59,959 bases of DNA from Kiritimatiellia bacterium (lineage in GTDB: Bacteria; Verrucomicrobiota; Kiritimatiellia; RFP12; UBA1067), in NCBI GenBank assembly GCA_017542055.1, contig JAFXXW010000001.1, positions 1-59,959 on the forward strand. Direction: 5' to 3'. The translations under genes were made by a program, and so were the position numbers. Positions 39,228 through 48,135 of the stretch are shown piece by piece. Below the pieces are notes generated by a model that saw nothing but the letters and a program-made list of their open reading frames with translations, ran no database searches and was not told the origin of the DNA. Position 1 is the stretch's first letter. Each line of letters opens with the position of its first letter.

Positions 39228-40451
39228 TCAAATCATCGCGGCGATGGCCGCCCCGATCATCGGCGCGTCCTCCACCTTGGGTACTATTTCGTAATGCACG
39301 TTGCGCCGCCGCACGAGAATTTCGTCCAGTTCGCGCTTGACCGCCTTGGGGAAATCGATCGCCTGCGTCTTGTAGTAGGTGGAGCCGTCGATGCAGATCG
39401 CCACCGGCTCGTCCTCCTGGATGCCCTCGCCGGACTGGATCACGAACGCCGCCAGCTCCACCGCCGCCAGAATGGCCGCGCGCTCGAACACCGGTAGCGT
39501 AAACCGCCGCGCCGTCTTGGCGTCGGCCGGCGGCAGATTGAGGTCGCGCTGGCCGGCGCAGAACTCGCTCAGGTCCTTGGTGGAGATGCCGCCCATCCCC
39601 AAAAGGATTCCGGCCGACCGGGGCGAAAAATAGCCCGCCTTGGCCGCCGCCTTGAGGATTTCGCAGCCGATCGCCCCCAGATAGGCGCCCGCGATCATCT
39701 TCTCCAGCTTCTGCTTGCCGGGATTGTTGCTCTTCTGGTCCACCGCCACGTCGAACGCGGACTGCGGCACCTTGTCGAACGCGCCGCTTTCGGCGTTGAC
39801 GATCATCTGCAATTCCGGATCCACGTAAGCCGTGTTGGTGCCGGTGCCGAGGATGAACCCGATATAGGACGAATACGTCTTGTCGCCCTCCATCGCCTTG
39901 GCGGCAAGGAGCGTGGCCACCGTGTCGTTGACCACCGCGATCGCTTCCGCCCCCGAGCGCCGCTTCAGTTCCGACCCCACGTACTGCCCCACGATGGCCG
40001 GCGCCTTGATGTTCTTGGTCCACATCAAAAGCCGCGCGTCCAGATCCGGCGTGGCCTCGGCGGGATAGCTGAAGCACCAGCCCACTTTGGCCACGTTGGC
40101 GTAAGGCATGAGCCGGCGCACCTCGCCCGCGAAAGTCTCGTAGAACTCCTCCTCGCCCACTTCGCGCGACACGCCCGGCATCGGACGATTCTCCTTACGT
40201 TCGATGGCCGGCGGCACCGACACCACCGCCCCGCGGAAATTGGTTCCGCCCGCGTCCAGCACCACCGCCTTCCGGCCCGCCAGGTTGGCGCGCGTGGGCG
40301 CGACGTAAGCCTTGAGCATCGCGAGCGACGACGGCCGTCCCTCAAGCCCTGCCTTCATCTCGGCGGCGAACAGCGCGATCAACTTGCTGCGGTCGATGTC
40401 GTCCGCCAGCGCAAACCCGTTTTCCGTCAAAAAAGCTTCCGGCGATTTCAT
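39228..40451 (-). CDS. hexokinase-family sugar kinase
   Basis: The protein has 407 residues and belongs to the eukaryotic-type hexokinase family. AVVLDAGGTNFRGAVV is phosphate loop 1, VGWCFSYPAEATPD the sugar-binding segment and VVNDTVATLLA carries the catalytic Asp. GFILGTGTNTAYV is also typical. It phosphorylates a hexose, probably glucose, in the cytoplasm. ATG 40451 overlaps the rsmA stop (ATGA). Confidence 0.88.
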   Translation of the reverse strand: MKSPEAFLTENGFALADDIDRSKLIALFAAEMKAGLEGRPSSLAMLKAYVAPTRANLAGRKAVVLDAGGTNFRGAVVSVPPAIERKENRPMPGVSREVGEEEFYETFAGEVRRLMPYANVAKVGWCFSYPAEATPDLDARLLMWTKNIKAPAIVGQYVGSELKRRSGAEAIAVVNDTVATLLAAKAMEGDKTYSSYIGFILGTGTNTAYVDPELQMIVNAESGAFDKVPQSAFDVAVDQKSNNPGKQKLEKMIAGAYLGAIGCEILKAAAKAGYFSPRSAGILLGMGGISTKDLSEFCAGQRDLNLPPADAKTARRFTLPVFERAAILAAVELAAFVIQSGEGIQEDEPVAICIDGSTYYKTQAIDFPKAVKRELDEILVRRRNVHYEIVPKVEDAPMIGAAIAAMI

Positions 40452-41227
40452 TGTCCCGACAGTCCTTTCGCTAGCGCAACCCACTCCTCGTTGGAGAGTT
40501 CCTCCGCCCTCAGAGCGGACTGGATGTAGTCCTTGAAAATGCTCCCGAGCTGCTTGCGCCGGTGCTCGAACGCCTGTTTGGTGATGCGATGGAACAGCTT
40601 GCGCGCCGCCTCGTCCATATCCCAGTTGCGGTCGTGCCGCTTGAGCGTGACTACGCTCGACCCCACCTCCGGCCGCGGCCAGAAACAGCTGGCCGCCACT
40701 TTCCGGACGATTTTCACGTCATAGTCGAGCTGCGCCCACACCCCGGCGAGACCCCGCGTCTTGCCGCCCTCCTTGGCCGCCAGCCGCTCCGCCACCTCCG
40801 TCTGCACCAGCACCGTCATGTGCCGGATGTCGCGCCGCAGCACCAGCTCCAGCAAAATCCGCGTGCCGGCCTGGTACGGCAGATTGGACACCATCGCATC
40901 CGCCGGCGGCAACTCCGCCTCCAGCGCGTCGCCCTTGATAACGACAAGGTTTTCCGGATCGCCCAGCGCCGGCTTCAGGCGATCGGCCAGCACCGGATCC
41001 TTCTCGACCGCCGTCACGCTCGCGCCGCGCTTCAGCATCTCCTCCGTCAGCACCCCCAGCCCCGGACCGATCTCCAGCACCGAGGCAGGATTTTCCTCCA
41101 GCCCCGCGTCCACGATGGCCTCCAGCGCGTTGCGGTCGATGAGAAAATTCTGCCCCAGCACCTTGTTGGGATGGAACTCGTGCTCGATGCACCACGCCTT
41201 GACCTGGCTCGGACTCGTAAGATTCAT
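40448..41227 (-). CDS. rsmA: 16S rRNA dimethyladenosine transferase
   Basis: The protein has 259 residues. FHPNKVLGQNFLID, VLEIGPGLGVLTEEML (SAM motif I), VEKDPVLADRL and the catalytic VSNLPYQ are all present. It dimethylates A1518/A1519 of 16S rRNA. The ATG overlaps the upstream TGA by one base. Confidence 0.95.
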   Translation of the reverse strand: MNLTSPSQVKAWCIEHEFHPNKVLGQNFLIDRNALEAIVDAGLEENPASVLEIGPGLGVLTEEMLKRGASVTAVEKDPVLADRLKPALGDPENLVVIKGDALEAELPPADAMVSNLPYQAGTRILLELVLRRDIRHMTVLVQTEVAERLAAKEGGKTRGLAGVWAQLDYDVKIVRKVAASCFWPRPEVGSSVVTLKRHDRNWDMDEAARKLFHRITKQAFEHRRKQLGSIFKDYIQSALRAEELSNEEWVALAKGLSGQ

Positions 41228-43128
41228 CACAGCCCCACCTTGTCCAGTATTCCCTGATAGTCCCACTCCGCGTCGTCGATGGGACCTCGCACCTTGAACT
41301 CCAGCAGCAGCTTGGCGAACGGCAGCAGGATCGGCCGCACCACGTAACGCCCCAGCATCGAATCCTTGCGCGTGAACTCCATGCGCACCAGGAAGTCCAG
41401 ATCGTCCTCCGGAATGTTGTACGTGCCCGCCGCGGAAATGGAAAAGAGCCCGCCCTCGATGAGGATGTCGTCCGTCTTGAATACGCCGTTCTCCAGCGTG
41501 AACGTGCAAGAGCCGGTATTCTGGTTGACGATCGTCGCCACGCCCGGCACATACTCGGCCAGCGCCGCGGTCATCCCGGCGAAGAGTTTCATCTGCGCCA
41601 GATGCCCATCCTCGATCCGCACCCGACCGAAGCCGTCCATCTCGTTCACCATATTGGTGGTCAGCGGCCCCGAAAAATGGAACGTACCCTCCAGCTTGCC
41701 CTTCTTGTCGCCGAGGTCGAAATCGAAATAGTCGGCCACTTCCTCCACCGACCCCCGCGTGTAGGCGATATCGACATCCGCCGTGGCGCTTTCGGGCTCG
41801 CCCGCCGGGACCTTCAGCGCCGCCCACATCTTGATGTCGCCGCCGCGCATGCCCCGCGCCGTTACGTTGGTGAAGGTCACGGTGTCGCCCACGTACGCGT
41901 AGTCGGCCTTGGCGTCGATCATGGGAATGTCGAACAGCGTGCAGCGGGCTGTCTCTACCGTCCCGTGCAGATCGTTCTCGCCCTGGCGCTCGGGCTCCGC
42001 CGCCAAAAGCCCTTTGACCGTGATCCGGGGCGGCGCGTCGCACTTGAAATCGTCCAGCGTGCCGTCGTTGAGGCAGTCGATGATCGACAGCACGTCCTTG
42101 AACGGCAAATCGCTCTTGGCGTCGAAATCGAGCGTTATCGCGTCTTCCGCGTTGCGCCGGTGCACCACGAAGCCGCCTTCCAATTGCCGGCCTTCGGCGT
42201 CGTAGGCGGTGACGGGGCCGATCGTCACGTCCGATTCCATAAAACCGTCGCGATACCATACCTCTATCTTGATCTTGCCGTCCGCACGCTTCATCGGCAC
42301 CCGGTTGTACTCGCCCAGCACCGGATGCACGCCCACCTCCAGCACCGTATGGCCCGTGTCCAGATTGACGTCCCACGAAAAATACGCCGGAATCGGACCC
42401 TTGACGCCGGTGAAACCGTCCATGTACGGCAAGCTCACGGGAATGTCCAGAATCACCAGATGCGGCCGGATGAACGGCTGCGTGGCCAACCCGGCGCACT
42501 CGCCCTTGAGCCTCTTGTCCGAGATGTCGAAAAATATGTAGCCCGCCACCACCATCGGCAACGCGGCTTGGCGCGGCCACTCCACCTTGATGTTGTTGAT
42601 CTCCGCGCGCAGGGGACGCACTTTCACCTCGCCCTCCACCGACTGCGGCCGCAAGCCCAGGATACAAGGACGCTCCGCGATCAGTTTGAACGTGGGCAGT
42701 TTGGGCAGGCGGAAATCCCACGGCGGCGGCGGAACCGCCATTTGCGACCGCGGACCGTAGGCGTAGCCACCCGGTTCGTAATAGCTGTCGGGCAGTTTGT
42801 CGTAGAACGCGCCCACCGCCCTGACCTTGCGCGCGATGAAGTCGATATAAAGCTCTTCCGCCGCCACCAAGGGCGTCGTCGCGTCCTTGCGCGCAAGATC
42901 GAACAACTTGAGATCGCCCAGATACAGACCTTGCTTGAACCCGAAGGACGCTTCGCCCAAAGTGAACCGGAGCGTGTCCGGCAACCGCTCCTGCACGCAA
43001 CGCTCCACCCACTCGGCGGGCAGACTCTGCTGGCGGAAGAAGAGCGAACCGGCAAAAATGCAAAAAGCGATGAAGACCAGCTTCATCGCCTTGACCGTCC
43101 AACGCAAGCCCTTGCCGAACCTTTTCAT
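41227..43128 (-). CDS. AsmA/YhdP-like envelope protein
   Basis: The protein has 633 residues. A single N-terminal membrane helix (AMKLVFIAFCIFAGSLFF) is followed by a large beta-rich region. Near the C-terminus the AsmA-like pattern appears (KGKLEGTFHFSGPLTTNM, GFGRVRIEDGHLAQMKLFAG, ISAAGTYNIPEDDLDFLVRM). Such proteins bridge the periplasm and help lipid transport or membrane assembly. It starts 5 nt after tRNA-Glu. Confidence 0.75.
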   Translation of the reverse strand: MKRFGKGLRWTVKAMKLVFIAFCIFAGSLFFRQQSLPAEWVERCVQERLPDTLRFTLGEASFGFKQGLYLGDLKLFDLARKDATTPLVAAEELYIDFIARKVRAVGAFYDKLPDSYYEPGGYAYGPRSQMAVPPPPWDFRLPKLPTFKLIAERPCILGLRPQSVEGEVKVRPLRAEINNIKVEWPRQAALPMVVAGYIFFDISDKRLKGECAGLATQPFIRPHLVILDIPVSLPYMDGFTGVKGPIPAYFSWDVNLDTGHTVLEVGVHPVLGEYNRVPMKRADGKIKIEVWYRDGFMESDVTIGPVTAYDAEGRQLEGGFVVHRRNAEDAITLDFDAKSDLPFKDVLSIIDCLNDGTLDDFKCDAPPRITVKGLLAAEPERQGENDLHGTVETARCTLFDIPMIDAKADYAYVGDTVTFTNVTARGMRGGDIKMWAALKVPAGEPESATADVDIAYTRGSVEEVADYFDFDLGDKKGKLEGTFHFSGPLTTNMVNEMDGFGRVRIEDGHLAQMKLFAGMTAALAEYVPGVATIVNQNTGSCTFTLENGVFKTDDILIEGGLFSISAAGTYNIPEDDLDFLVRMEFTRKDSMLGRYVVRPILLPFAKLLLEFKVRGPIDDAEWDYQGILDKVGL

Positions 43129-43132
43129 CGAT

Positions 43133-43207
43133 TGGCAGCCCCTAGGAGAGTCGAACTCCTCTTACCTGGATGAGAACCAGATGTCCTAGCCGATAGACGA
43201 AGGGGCC
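43133..43207 (-). tRNA. tRNA-Glu (CTC)
   Basis: The anticodon loop TTCTCAT gives CTC. GGCCCCT pairs with AGGGGCT, G73 is present and CCA is encoded. The T arm is AGGAG-TTCGACT-CTCCT. Confidence 0.95.
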
Positions 43208-43210
43208 AAG

Positions 43211-43295
43211 TGGTGCACCCGGTGGGATTTGAACCCACACACCTTGCGGCACTAGAACCTGAATCTAGCGTGTATGCCAATTTCACCACGGGTGC
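43211..43295 (-). tRNA. tRNA-Leu (CAG)
   Basis: The anticodon loop TTCAGGT between CTAGA and TCTAG gives CAG. The long variable arm, the acceptor GCACCCG with CGGGTGC, A73 and an encoded CCA fit tRNA-Leu. Confidence 0.95.
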
Positions 43296-43316
43296 TTTTC
43301 CTTGCTAGTGCTGTAT

Positions 43317-43346
43317 ATTATATCATATTTCCCCCCTGCTTGGCAA
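43317..43346 (-). promoter_or_regulatory. promoter of tRNA-Leu/tRNA-Glu/asmA-like/rsmA operon
   Basis: TTGCCA (43346-43341), 18 nt and TATAAT (43322-43317) lie in the context GGAAATATGATATAATATA. The -35 lies in the loop of a TTTTCCCCC/GGGGGGAAA inverted repeat that could also end pnp transcripts. Confidence 0.8.
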
Positions 43347-43370
43347 GGGGGAAAATGAACTTTTTTACTT

Positions 43371-45476
43371 TCAGCCATGAGCGTCGAGTTCCGCCATCGC
43401 AGCCTTGCGCGACAGCTTGATGCGTCCGCGATCGTCGACATCGAGGCATTTCACCTTGATCTTGTCGCCCACCTTGCAGACGCCTTCCATCGACTTCAGG
43501 AACTTGTCGGAGAACTCGCTGATGTGGCAGAGGCCGTCCATGCCGGGCAGAATCTGCACGAAAGCGCCGAAATCCTTGATTCCGGTGACGACGCCATCGT
43601 ATATCTTGCCGGGTTCGGCCACGGCGCTCACCGCGCCCACCGCGTTCTTCGCCGCTTCCATCGACTCCTTGCTGGTCGCGAAAATCGAAACCTTGCCGTC
43701 GTCGTCGATGTCGATCTGCGCACCCGTCGTCTCCACGATCGAACGGATGTTCGAACCGCCGGGGCCGATCAGCGCGCCGATCTTGTCCACGGGGATCTGC
43801 ATCTCTTCGATCCGCGGCGCGTACTTGTTGAGTTCCGCGCGAGGAGCGGGGATGACCGTCTCCATGAAGTCGATGATCTTGAGCCGCGCATCGTGCGCCG
43901 CCTTGACCGCGCCCTCCACGAGATCCCAGGTAAGGCCGCGCAGTTTCAGGTCAACCTGGAAGCCGGTGATGCCCTTGCGGGTGCCGCCCACCTTGAAGTC
44001 CATGTCGCCGCAGTGGTCTTCGGCGCCCAGTATATCGGTCACGAGCACCTTCTGGCTCTGGTCGGCGTTGGTAAAGAGGCCGATCGAGATTCCGGCCACC
44101 GTCCGCTTGAGCGGCACGCCGGCGTCCATGAGCGCGAGGCAGCCGTTGCAGATGGAAGCCATCGACGAAGACCCGTTGGAGCCCATGATTTCGCTGACCA
44201 CGCGGATCGAATAGGGGAAATCGTCCGGCAGCACCTCGGCGATCGAACGTTCGGCCAACGCGCCGTGTCCGATCTCGCGGCGGCCGGTGGAACCGAGCCT
44301 GCCCACTTCGCCCGTGCAGTAGGGCGGAAAGTTGTAGTGGAGCATGAAGCGCTTGGAAGGATCGCCGCCGGTGACGGAATCGAGTTCCTGCGCGTCCTTC
44401 TTGGTGCCCAGCGTCACCGTAGCGAAGCTCTGCGTCTCGCCGCGGCTGAAGATGGCGCTGCCGTGCAGACGCGGCAATACGCCCACCTGCGCCGCCAAAG
44501 GACGGATTTCGTGCTGCGCGCGGCCGTCGATGCGAAGGCCCTTCTCCAGCACGTTCTTGCGCACGGTTTCGATTTCGAGCGCGTCGAAGAGGTGCACGAA
44601 GCCGACCGCGTCAACTTCCGGCCACTTCTCGCTGACCTTCTTGAGGAGGTCTTCCTTGATGGCCGAAACCTTGCCCTGGCGCTCCAGCTTGCCCTTGATC
44701 AGAAGCGCCGAAGCCAACGCTTCGCCGCCCTCGGCGCGCATGAAGTCCATCTTGTCGGCGGGCTGCGGCACGTCCACGATCACCTTGTCGGGCTTGCCCA
44801 GCGCGCGGCGCATTTCGATCTGGAGATCGATGATCTTCTCCACTTCCTCGTGGGCGCGCTTGAGCGCCGCGATGAAGTCCTCGTCGCTGATTTCGGAGGC
44901 CGAACCTTCCATCATCAGGAACTTGCCCCTAAGACCCGCGTACAGGAGGTCGATGTCGCTCTTGGCCTTCTGCTCGTGCGTGGGGTTGATCACCCACTGG
45001 CCGTCGACCCGGCCGATGCGCACGCAACCGATGGGCCCCATAAAGGGAATCTCGCTGATGTGCAGCGCCGCGGACGCCGCGTTGACGGCCAGGAAGTCGG
45101 CCTCGCGCGTACCGTCGCACTGGATGAGCGTGCCGTTAACCTGCACGTCGTTGTAGTAGCCGTCGGGGAACAAGGGACGGATGGGACGGTCGCACATGCG
45201 AGCCGTCAGGATCTCCTTGCTCGTGGGACGCGCCTCGCGCTTGAAAAACCCGCCCGGGAACTTGCCGGCCGCGTAGAACTTCTCGCGATACTCGCACTGC
45301 AGAGGGAAAAAGTCGATGCCTTCCCGGGGAGTATCGGTATTGGTGACCGCGGTGAACACGGTCGTGTCGCCGTACGAAACGGTGACCGCCCCCGCCGCCT
45401 GCTGCGCCAGGAGCCCGGTTTCGATCACGAGGTCCGTCCCCGCGATGTCGACCCTGAATTGTTTTGCGTTTTCCAT
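43371..45476 (-). CDS. pnp: polyribonucleotide nucleotidyltransferase (PNPase)
   Basis: The protein has 701 residues. Two RNase PH domains (AAGKFPGGFFKREARPTSKE, GSTGRREIGHGALAERS) are followed by a KH domain (DKIGALIGPGGSNIRSIVE) and an S1 domain (GVVTGIKDFGAFVQILPGMD). It degrades RNA 3'-5' by phosphorolysis in the degradosome. It lies 16 nt downstream of rpsO, the classic rpsO-pnp pair. Confidence 0.97.
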   Translation of the reverse strand: MENAKQFRVDIAGTDLVIETGLLAQQAAGAVTVSYGDTTVFTAVTNTDTPREGIDFFPLQCEYREKFYAAGKFPGGFFKREARPTSKEILTARMCDRPIRPLFPDGYYNDVQVNGTLIQCDGTREADFLAVNAASAALHISEIPFMGPIGCVRIGRVDGQWVINPTHEQKAKSDIDLLYAGLRGKFLMMEGSASEISDEDFIAALKRAHEEVEKIIDLQIEMRRALGKPDKVIVDVPQPADKMDFMRAEGGEALASALLIKGKLERQGKVSAIKEDLLKKVSEKWPEVDAVGFVHLFDALEIETVRKNVLEKGLRIDGRAQHEIRPLAAQVGVLPRLHGSAIFSRGETQSFATVTLGTKKDAQELDSVTGGDPSKRFMLHYNFPPYCTGEVGRLGSTGRREIGHGALAERSIAEVLPDDFPYSIRVVSEIMGSNGSSSMASICNGCLALMDAGVPLKRTVAGISIGLFTNADQSQKVLVTDILGAEDHCGDMDFKVGGTRKGITGFQVDLKLRGLTWDLVEGAVKAAHDARLKIIDFMETVIPAPRAELNKYAPRIEEMQIPVDKIGALIGPGGSNIRSIVETTGAQIDIDDDGKVSIFATSKESMEAAKNAVGAVSAVAEPGKIYDGVVTGIKDFGAFVQILPGMDGLCHISEFSDKFLKSMEGVCKVGDKIKVKCLDVDDRGRIKLSRKAAMAELDAHG

Positions 45477-45492
45477 TGTTTCGTTTCTTTGC

Positions 45493-45753
45493 TTAGCGGC
45501 GGATGCCCAGCTTCTTGATGAGTTCGCGGTATCCGGCCTCGTTCTCGCGCTTCAGATAATCCAGCAGGTTGCGACGGTTCTGGACCTTGCGGAGCAGCCC
45601 GTAACGCGAGCTGTGGTCCTTGTGGTTCGCCTTGAGGTGGGCGGTGAGCGCCTCGATTTCCTTGGTGAGGATGGCTATCTGCACCTCGCTCGATCCCGTG
45701 TCGTTCGCATGACGCTGGAATTCGGCCTTGATGGCCGCTTTATCGATCTTCAT
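45493..45753 (-). CDS. rpsO: 30S ribosomal protein uS15
   Basis: The protein has 86 residues. [35 protein letters not shown] and [19 protein letters not shown] are the family core. ATG 45753 is preceded by GAAAGAACAGTGCT. Confidence 0.97.
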   Translation of the reverse strand: MKIDKAAIKAEFQRHANDTGSSEVQIAILTKEIEALTAHLKANHKDHSSRYGLLRKVQNRRNLLDYLKRENEAGYRELIKKLGIRR

Positions 45754-45785
45754 AGCACTGTTCTTTCTTGAATGACCACAAACCG

Positions 45786-45805
45786 GGAAGTTGAGCCCAA
45801 CCTCC
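45786..45805 (-). promoter_or_regulatory. rpsO leader hairpin, possible S15 autoregulatory site
   Basis: In the ~75-nt 5' UTR GGAGGTTG pairs with CAACTTCC around a GGCT loop, with one G-T pair. S15 controls its own mRNA in several phyla through unrelated leader structures, so this is a candidate. Confidence 0.4.
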
Positions 45806-45829
45806 AGAAACGGAATGTAGATTATGTAT

Positions 45830-45858
45830 ATTATATCATATTCCCGGCGCGATTTCAA
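45830..45858 (-). promoter_or_regulatory. promoter of rpsO-pnp
   Basis: TTGAAA (45858-45853), 17 nt and TATAAT (45835-45830) are in the context GGAATATGATATAATATA. Confidence 0.8.
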
Positions 45859-45912
45859 TAGGAAAATGCAACTTTTTTACATTTCCCGCCGGGCGCCGGC
45901 CGACCGCTCCGG

Positions 45913-46770
45913 TCAGTTGATCCAGGTCCAGAGCGGCGTGTGGCCGTTGACGGTGCCGCCTCCGGTCTTGAGGAAAAACGTGCCCTCGCCCCGACGTCCG
46001 GCGTCGATGTTGGTGGAGGGGGTGTCGTCGGCGGTAAAGACCGCCTGCGTCACCTTGGTCCACTCCGCGCTGCCGGCGGGCTTGACCGCCACGTCGTAAA
46101 ACTCCGCCTCGCGCGACACCTTGGCCGACTGGTAGTCGCGCCGGAAATCCTCCACGAAGGAGGCGATGAATCCCAGCCCCTTCACCTTGGCGTCGCGAAT
46201 GGTGGAAATGGTGGCGATCTTCGTCCACTCCTCGCTGCCTTCCAACTTGGCGGAACAGGTGAAGGCGATGCGGTCTTTGCCGTCGGGCTCGCATTCGATC
46301 CTGGCGGTGACGCCCTCGCCCTCCTTCCAGGCGAGCCCGGTCAAGGTCTTGGCGCCGCTGCCCTCGCCGCCGAAGCGCGAAACCGACACCATGGGGTCGT
46401 GATACAGCACCTTGGCGCGCAGTTCCTCCTTCATGTCCTCGGCCTTGATTTCGTAGTCGTGGGGGTCGGTGGGATCCCAGACCGAAAAGATGAACACGCG
46501 TTCGCCCCCCCAATCCTGGATGCCGCAATAGCCCTGATGCCAGCCAAGAATGGAAAAGTAGGTCTTCGGCTGGGTCTCCACCACTTTCACGGTGGCCTGC
46601 GCGCCGGTGAACTCGCCGCCGATGCCATAAAGCAGATGCACCGAACGGGCCTGGCGCTTGACGAGATCGGCCTGCCGGGCGTCCTCGGGCTTGGCCGTCT
46701 GGGCCGGTTTGTCGGCGACGCAAGCGAGCACGGAAAAGCAAATCGAGGCGGCGAGTAGCAGTTTTTTCAT
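45913..46770 (-). CDS. DUF3472-type secreted lipoprotein
   Basis: The protein has 285 residues. The signal peptide MKKLLLAASICFSVLAC ends in a lipobox-like VLAC. The domain contains VHLLYGIGGEFTGAQATVKV, YCGIQDWGGERVFIFSVWDP and later beta strands. This pattern of GG..., G.Q and FSVWD is that of DUF3472 proteins, which accompany carbohydrate-active enzymes. It could bind glycans at the cell surface. The ATG overlaps the HAD gene's TGA (ATGA). Confidence 0.75.
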   Translation of the reverse strand: MKKLLLAASICFSVLACVADKPAQTAKPEDARQADLVKRQARSVHLLYGIGGEFTGAQATVKVVETQPKTYFSILGWHQGYCGIQDWGGERVFIFSVWDPTDPHDYEIKAEDMKEELRAKVLYHDPMVSVSRFGGEGSGAKTLTGLAWKEGEGVTARIECEPDGKDRIAFTCSAKLEGSEEWTKIATISTIRDAKVKGLGFIASFVEDFRRDYQSAKVSREAEFYDVAVKPAGSAEWTKVTQAVFTADDTPSTNIDAGRRGEGTFFLKTGGGTVNGHTPLWTWIN

Positions 46771-47384
46771 AAGTCGTCAATCCTTTCGATCATGCGGTCT
46801 GCGGCACGAAGTTCGTCGGGGGTGCCATACCCCCACGCGACTCCGACGGAAGAAACTTGGTTGGCGCGGGCGGCCGTAAAATCGTTGAGCGTGTCGCCCA
46901 CCATCACGCAAGACTCCGGCTGAAGCCCCTGCTCCCGGAGGACGATGGCGATCAGTTCCGGCTTTTTCACCCCGTACATGTCGCCCGTGTAGAGCTTTTC
47001 GAACACTTTGTCCCAGCCGAACTTGCGCCCCATGATGGCCGCGCCGGCATGACGCTTGTTGGTGACGATGAACACGCGATCGCCCGCCGCCTTAAGCCGG
47101 CGCACCCTGTCGAGCACGCCCGGATACTCGCGGGTGTTGGGGAAGCCGTCGTGGTCGTAGTGACGCCCGAACGCTTCGCGCATCTTGGCCACCAGCTCCG
47201 GGGTGTATTCGGCCGGGAAGAGATTCTGGAGCATCACGTCGATGGGCGGTCCGGCCACGAACACCGCGTCGAAATCGTCCCGCTTTAGACCCAAATCGGA
47301 CATGGCCGCCTTCCACGCCTCGCGAATATCGCGGTCGGTATCGGCCAAAGTGCCGTCCAAGTCGAAAAACCAAGCCTTGCTCAC
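46767..47384 (-). CDS. HAD-family phosphatase (phosphoglycolate phosphatase-like)
   Basis: The protein has 205 residues. The catalytic loop FFDLDGTLADTDRDI carries the nucleophile Asp. VFIVTNKRHAG, GVKKPELI and MVGDTLNDFTAARAN are motifs II-IV. The substrate is uncertain. The GTG start overlaps the upstream TGA (GTGA). Confidence 0.9.
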   Translation of the reverse strand: MSKAWFFDLDGTLADTDRDIREAWKAAMSDLGLKRDDFDAVFVAGPPIDVMLQNLFPAEYTPELVAKMREAFGRHYDHDGFPNTREYPGVLDRVRRLKAAGDRVFIVTNKRHAGAAIMGRKFGWDKVFEKLYTGDMYGVKKPELIAIVLREQGLQPESCVMVGDTLNDFTAARANQVSSVGVAWGYGTPDELRAADRMIERIDDL

Positions 47385-48097
47385 AGTCTCAAAAGTCCTT
47401 CCTCGGCGGCGTAGATCACGCTCATGGTGTCTTCGGGGGTGGTCACGTTGTCCAGAATCTGCAGGAACTCGGTGGCGTGCGCCATCACCGACAGCCGCGC
47501 GAGCATGTGCAGATGGATTTCGTGGTCGGTGGCGGCCACCAGGAAAAAGTGGCGGGTGGGCTCGCCGTTCTGCGACCCGAAAAACACGGGACGCAACGCC
47601 CGGCCGTACACGATGAACGGCTCCTCGAAAAGATACGGATCGTGATAGCGCGGGTGCAGAAAGGCCGCCCCTTCGCCTACGGCGGTCGAGGCCGACTCCT
47701 CGCGCGCCATCAGCTCTTTAAACAGGATTTCGGGGTCGTAGACGAGACCGGTCGAAATGGCGAGGTCCGCCATATCGCGCACGATCCCGGCTTTGGTTTT
47801 GCCGGGCAGGGACAAGTTGATGCCGGAAATGGGGAACTGGTCCTTGAGCCGCCAGTCGCTCTTATGCTCGCGCCGGCGCTTGAGCCGCATCGAATCGTGT
47901 TGCCGCCTCTGCTCCTTGTGGCCGGACGACAACAGGTAGCGCTGCGCCCATTCGTCCAGTTGCGCATGATCGAAATACCACTCCTCTCCCCGCTCGATGG
48001 CGGAGATTTCGCCGCGTTGCGCAACGTGCTTGAGCTCGTTGGGCGCAATGCAGATATGCTCGGCCGCTTGGGCCAGCGATAGTATTTCGTGGGACAT
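47381..48097 (-). CDS. helix-turn-helix protein fused to a PTS EIIA (PtsN-like) domain
   Basis: The protein has 238 residues. Residues 1-55 are an excisionase-type DNA-binding domain (LSLAQAAEHICIAPNELKHV, ISAIERGEEWYFDHAQLDEW). Residues ~90-238 form a fructose/nitrogen-type EIIA domain (MAREESASTAVGEGAAFLHP, where His is the phospho-site). It probably links phosphorelay status to gene control. The ATG lies 9 nt from the -10 box with no Shine-Dalgarno, so the mRNA looks leaderless. Confidence 0.85.
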   Translation of the reverse strand: MSHEILSLAQAAEHICIAPNELKHVAQRGEISAIERGEEWYFDHAQLDEWAQRYLLSSGHKEQRRQHDSMRLKRRREHKSDWRLKDQFPISGINLSLPGKTKAGIVRDMADLAISTGLVYDPEILFKELMAREESASTAVGEGAAFLHPRYHDPYLFEEPFIVYGRALRPVFFGSQNGEPTRHFFLVAATDHEIHLHMLARLSVMAHATEFLQILDNVTTPEDTMSVIYAAEEGLLRL

Positions 48098-48106
48098 TTG
48101 TTATAT

Positions 48107-48135
48107 ATTATAGCATATTTCGGCGGAAATTTCAA
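48107..48135 (-). promoter_or_regulatory. promoter of the HTH-EIIA/HAD/DUF3472 operon
   Basis: TTGAAA (48135-48130), 17 nt and TATAAT (48112-48107) lie in the context GAAATATGCTATAATATA. It lies right behind the tetR stop. Confidence 0.78.
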
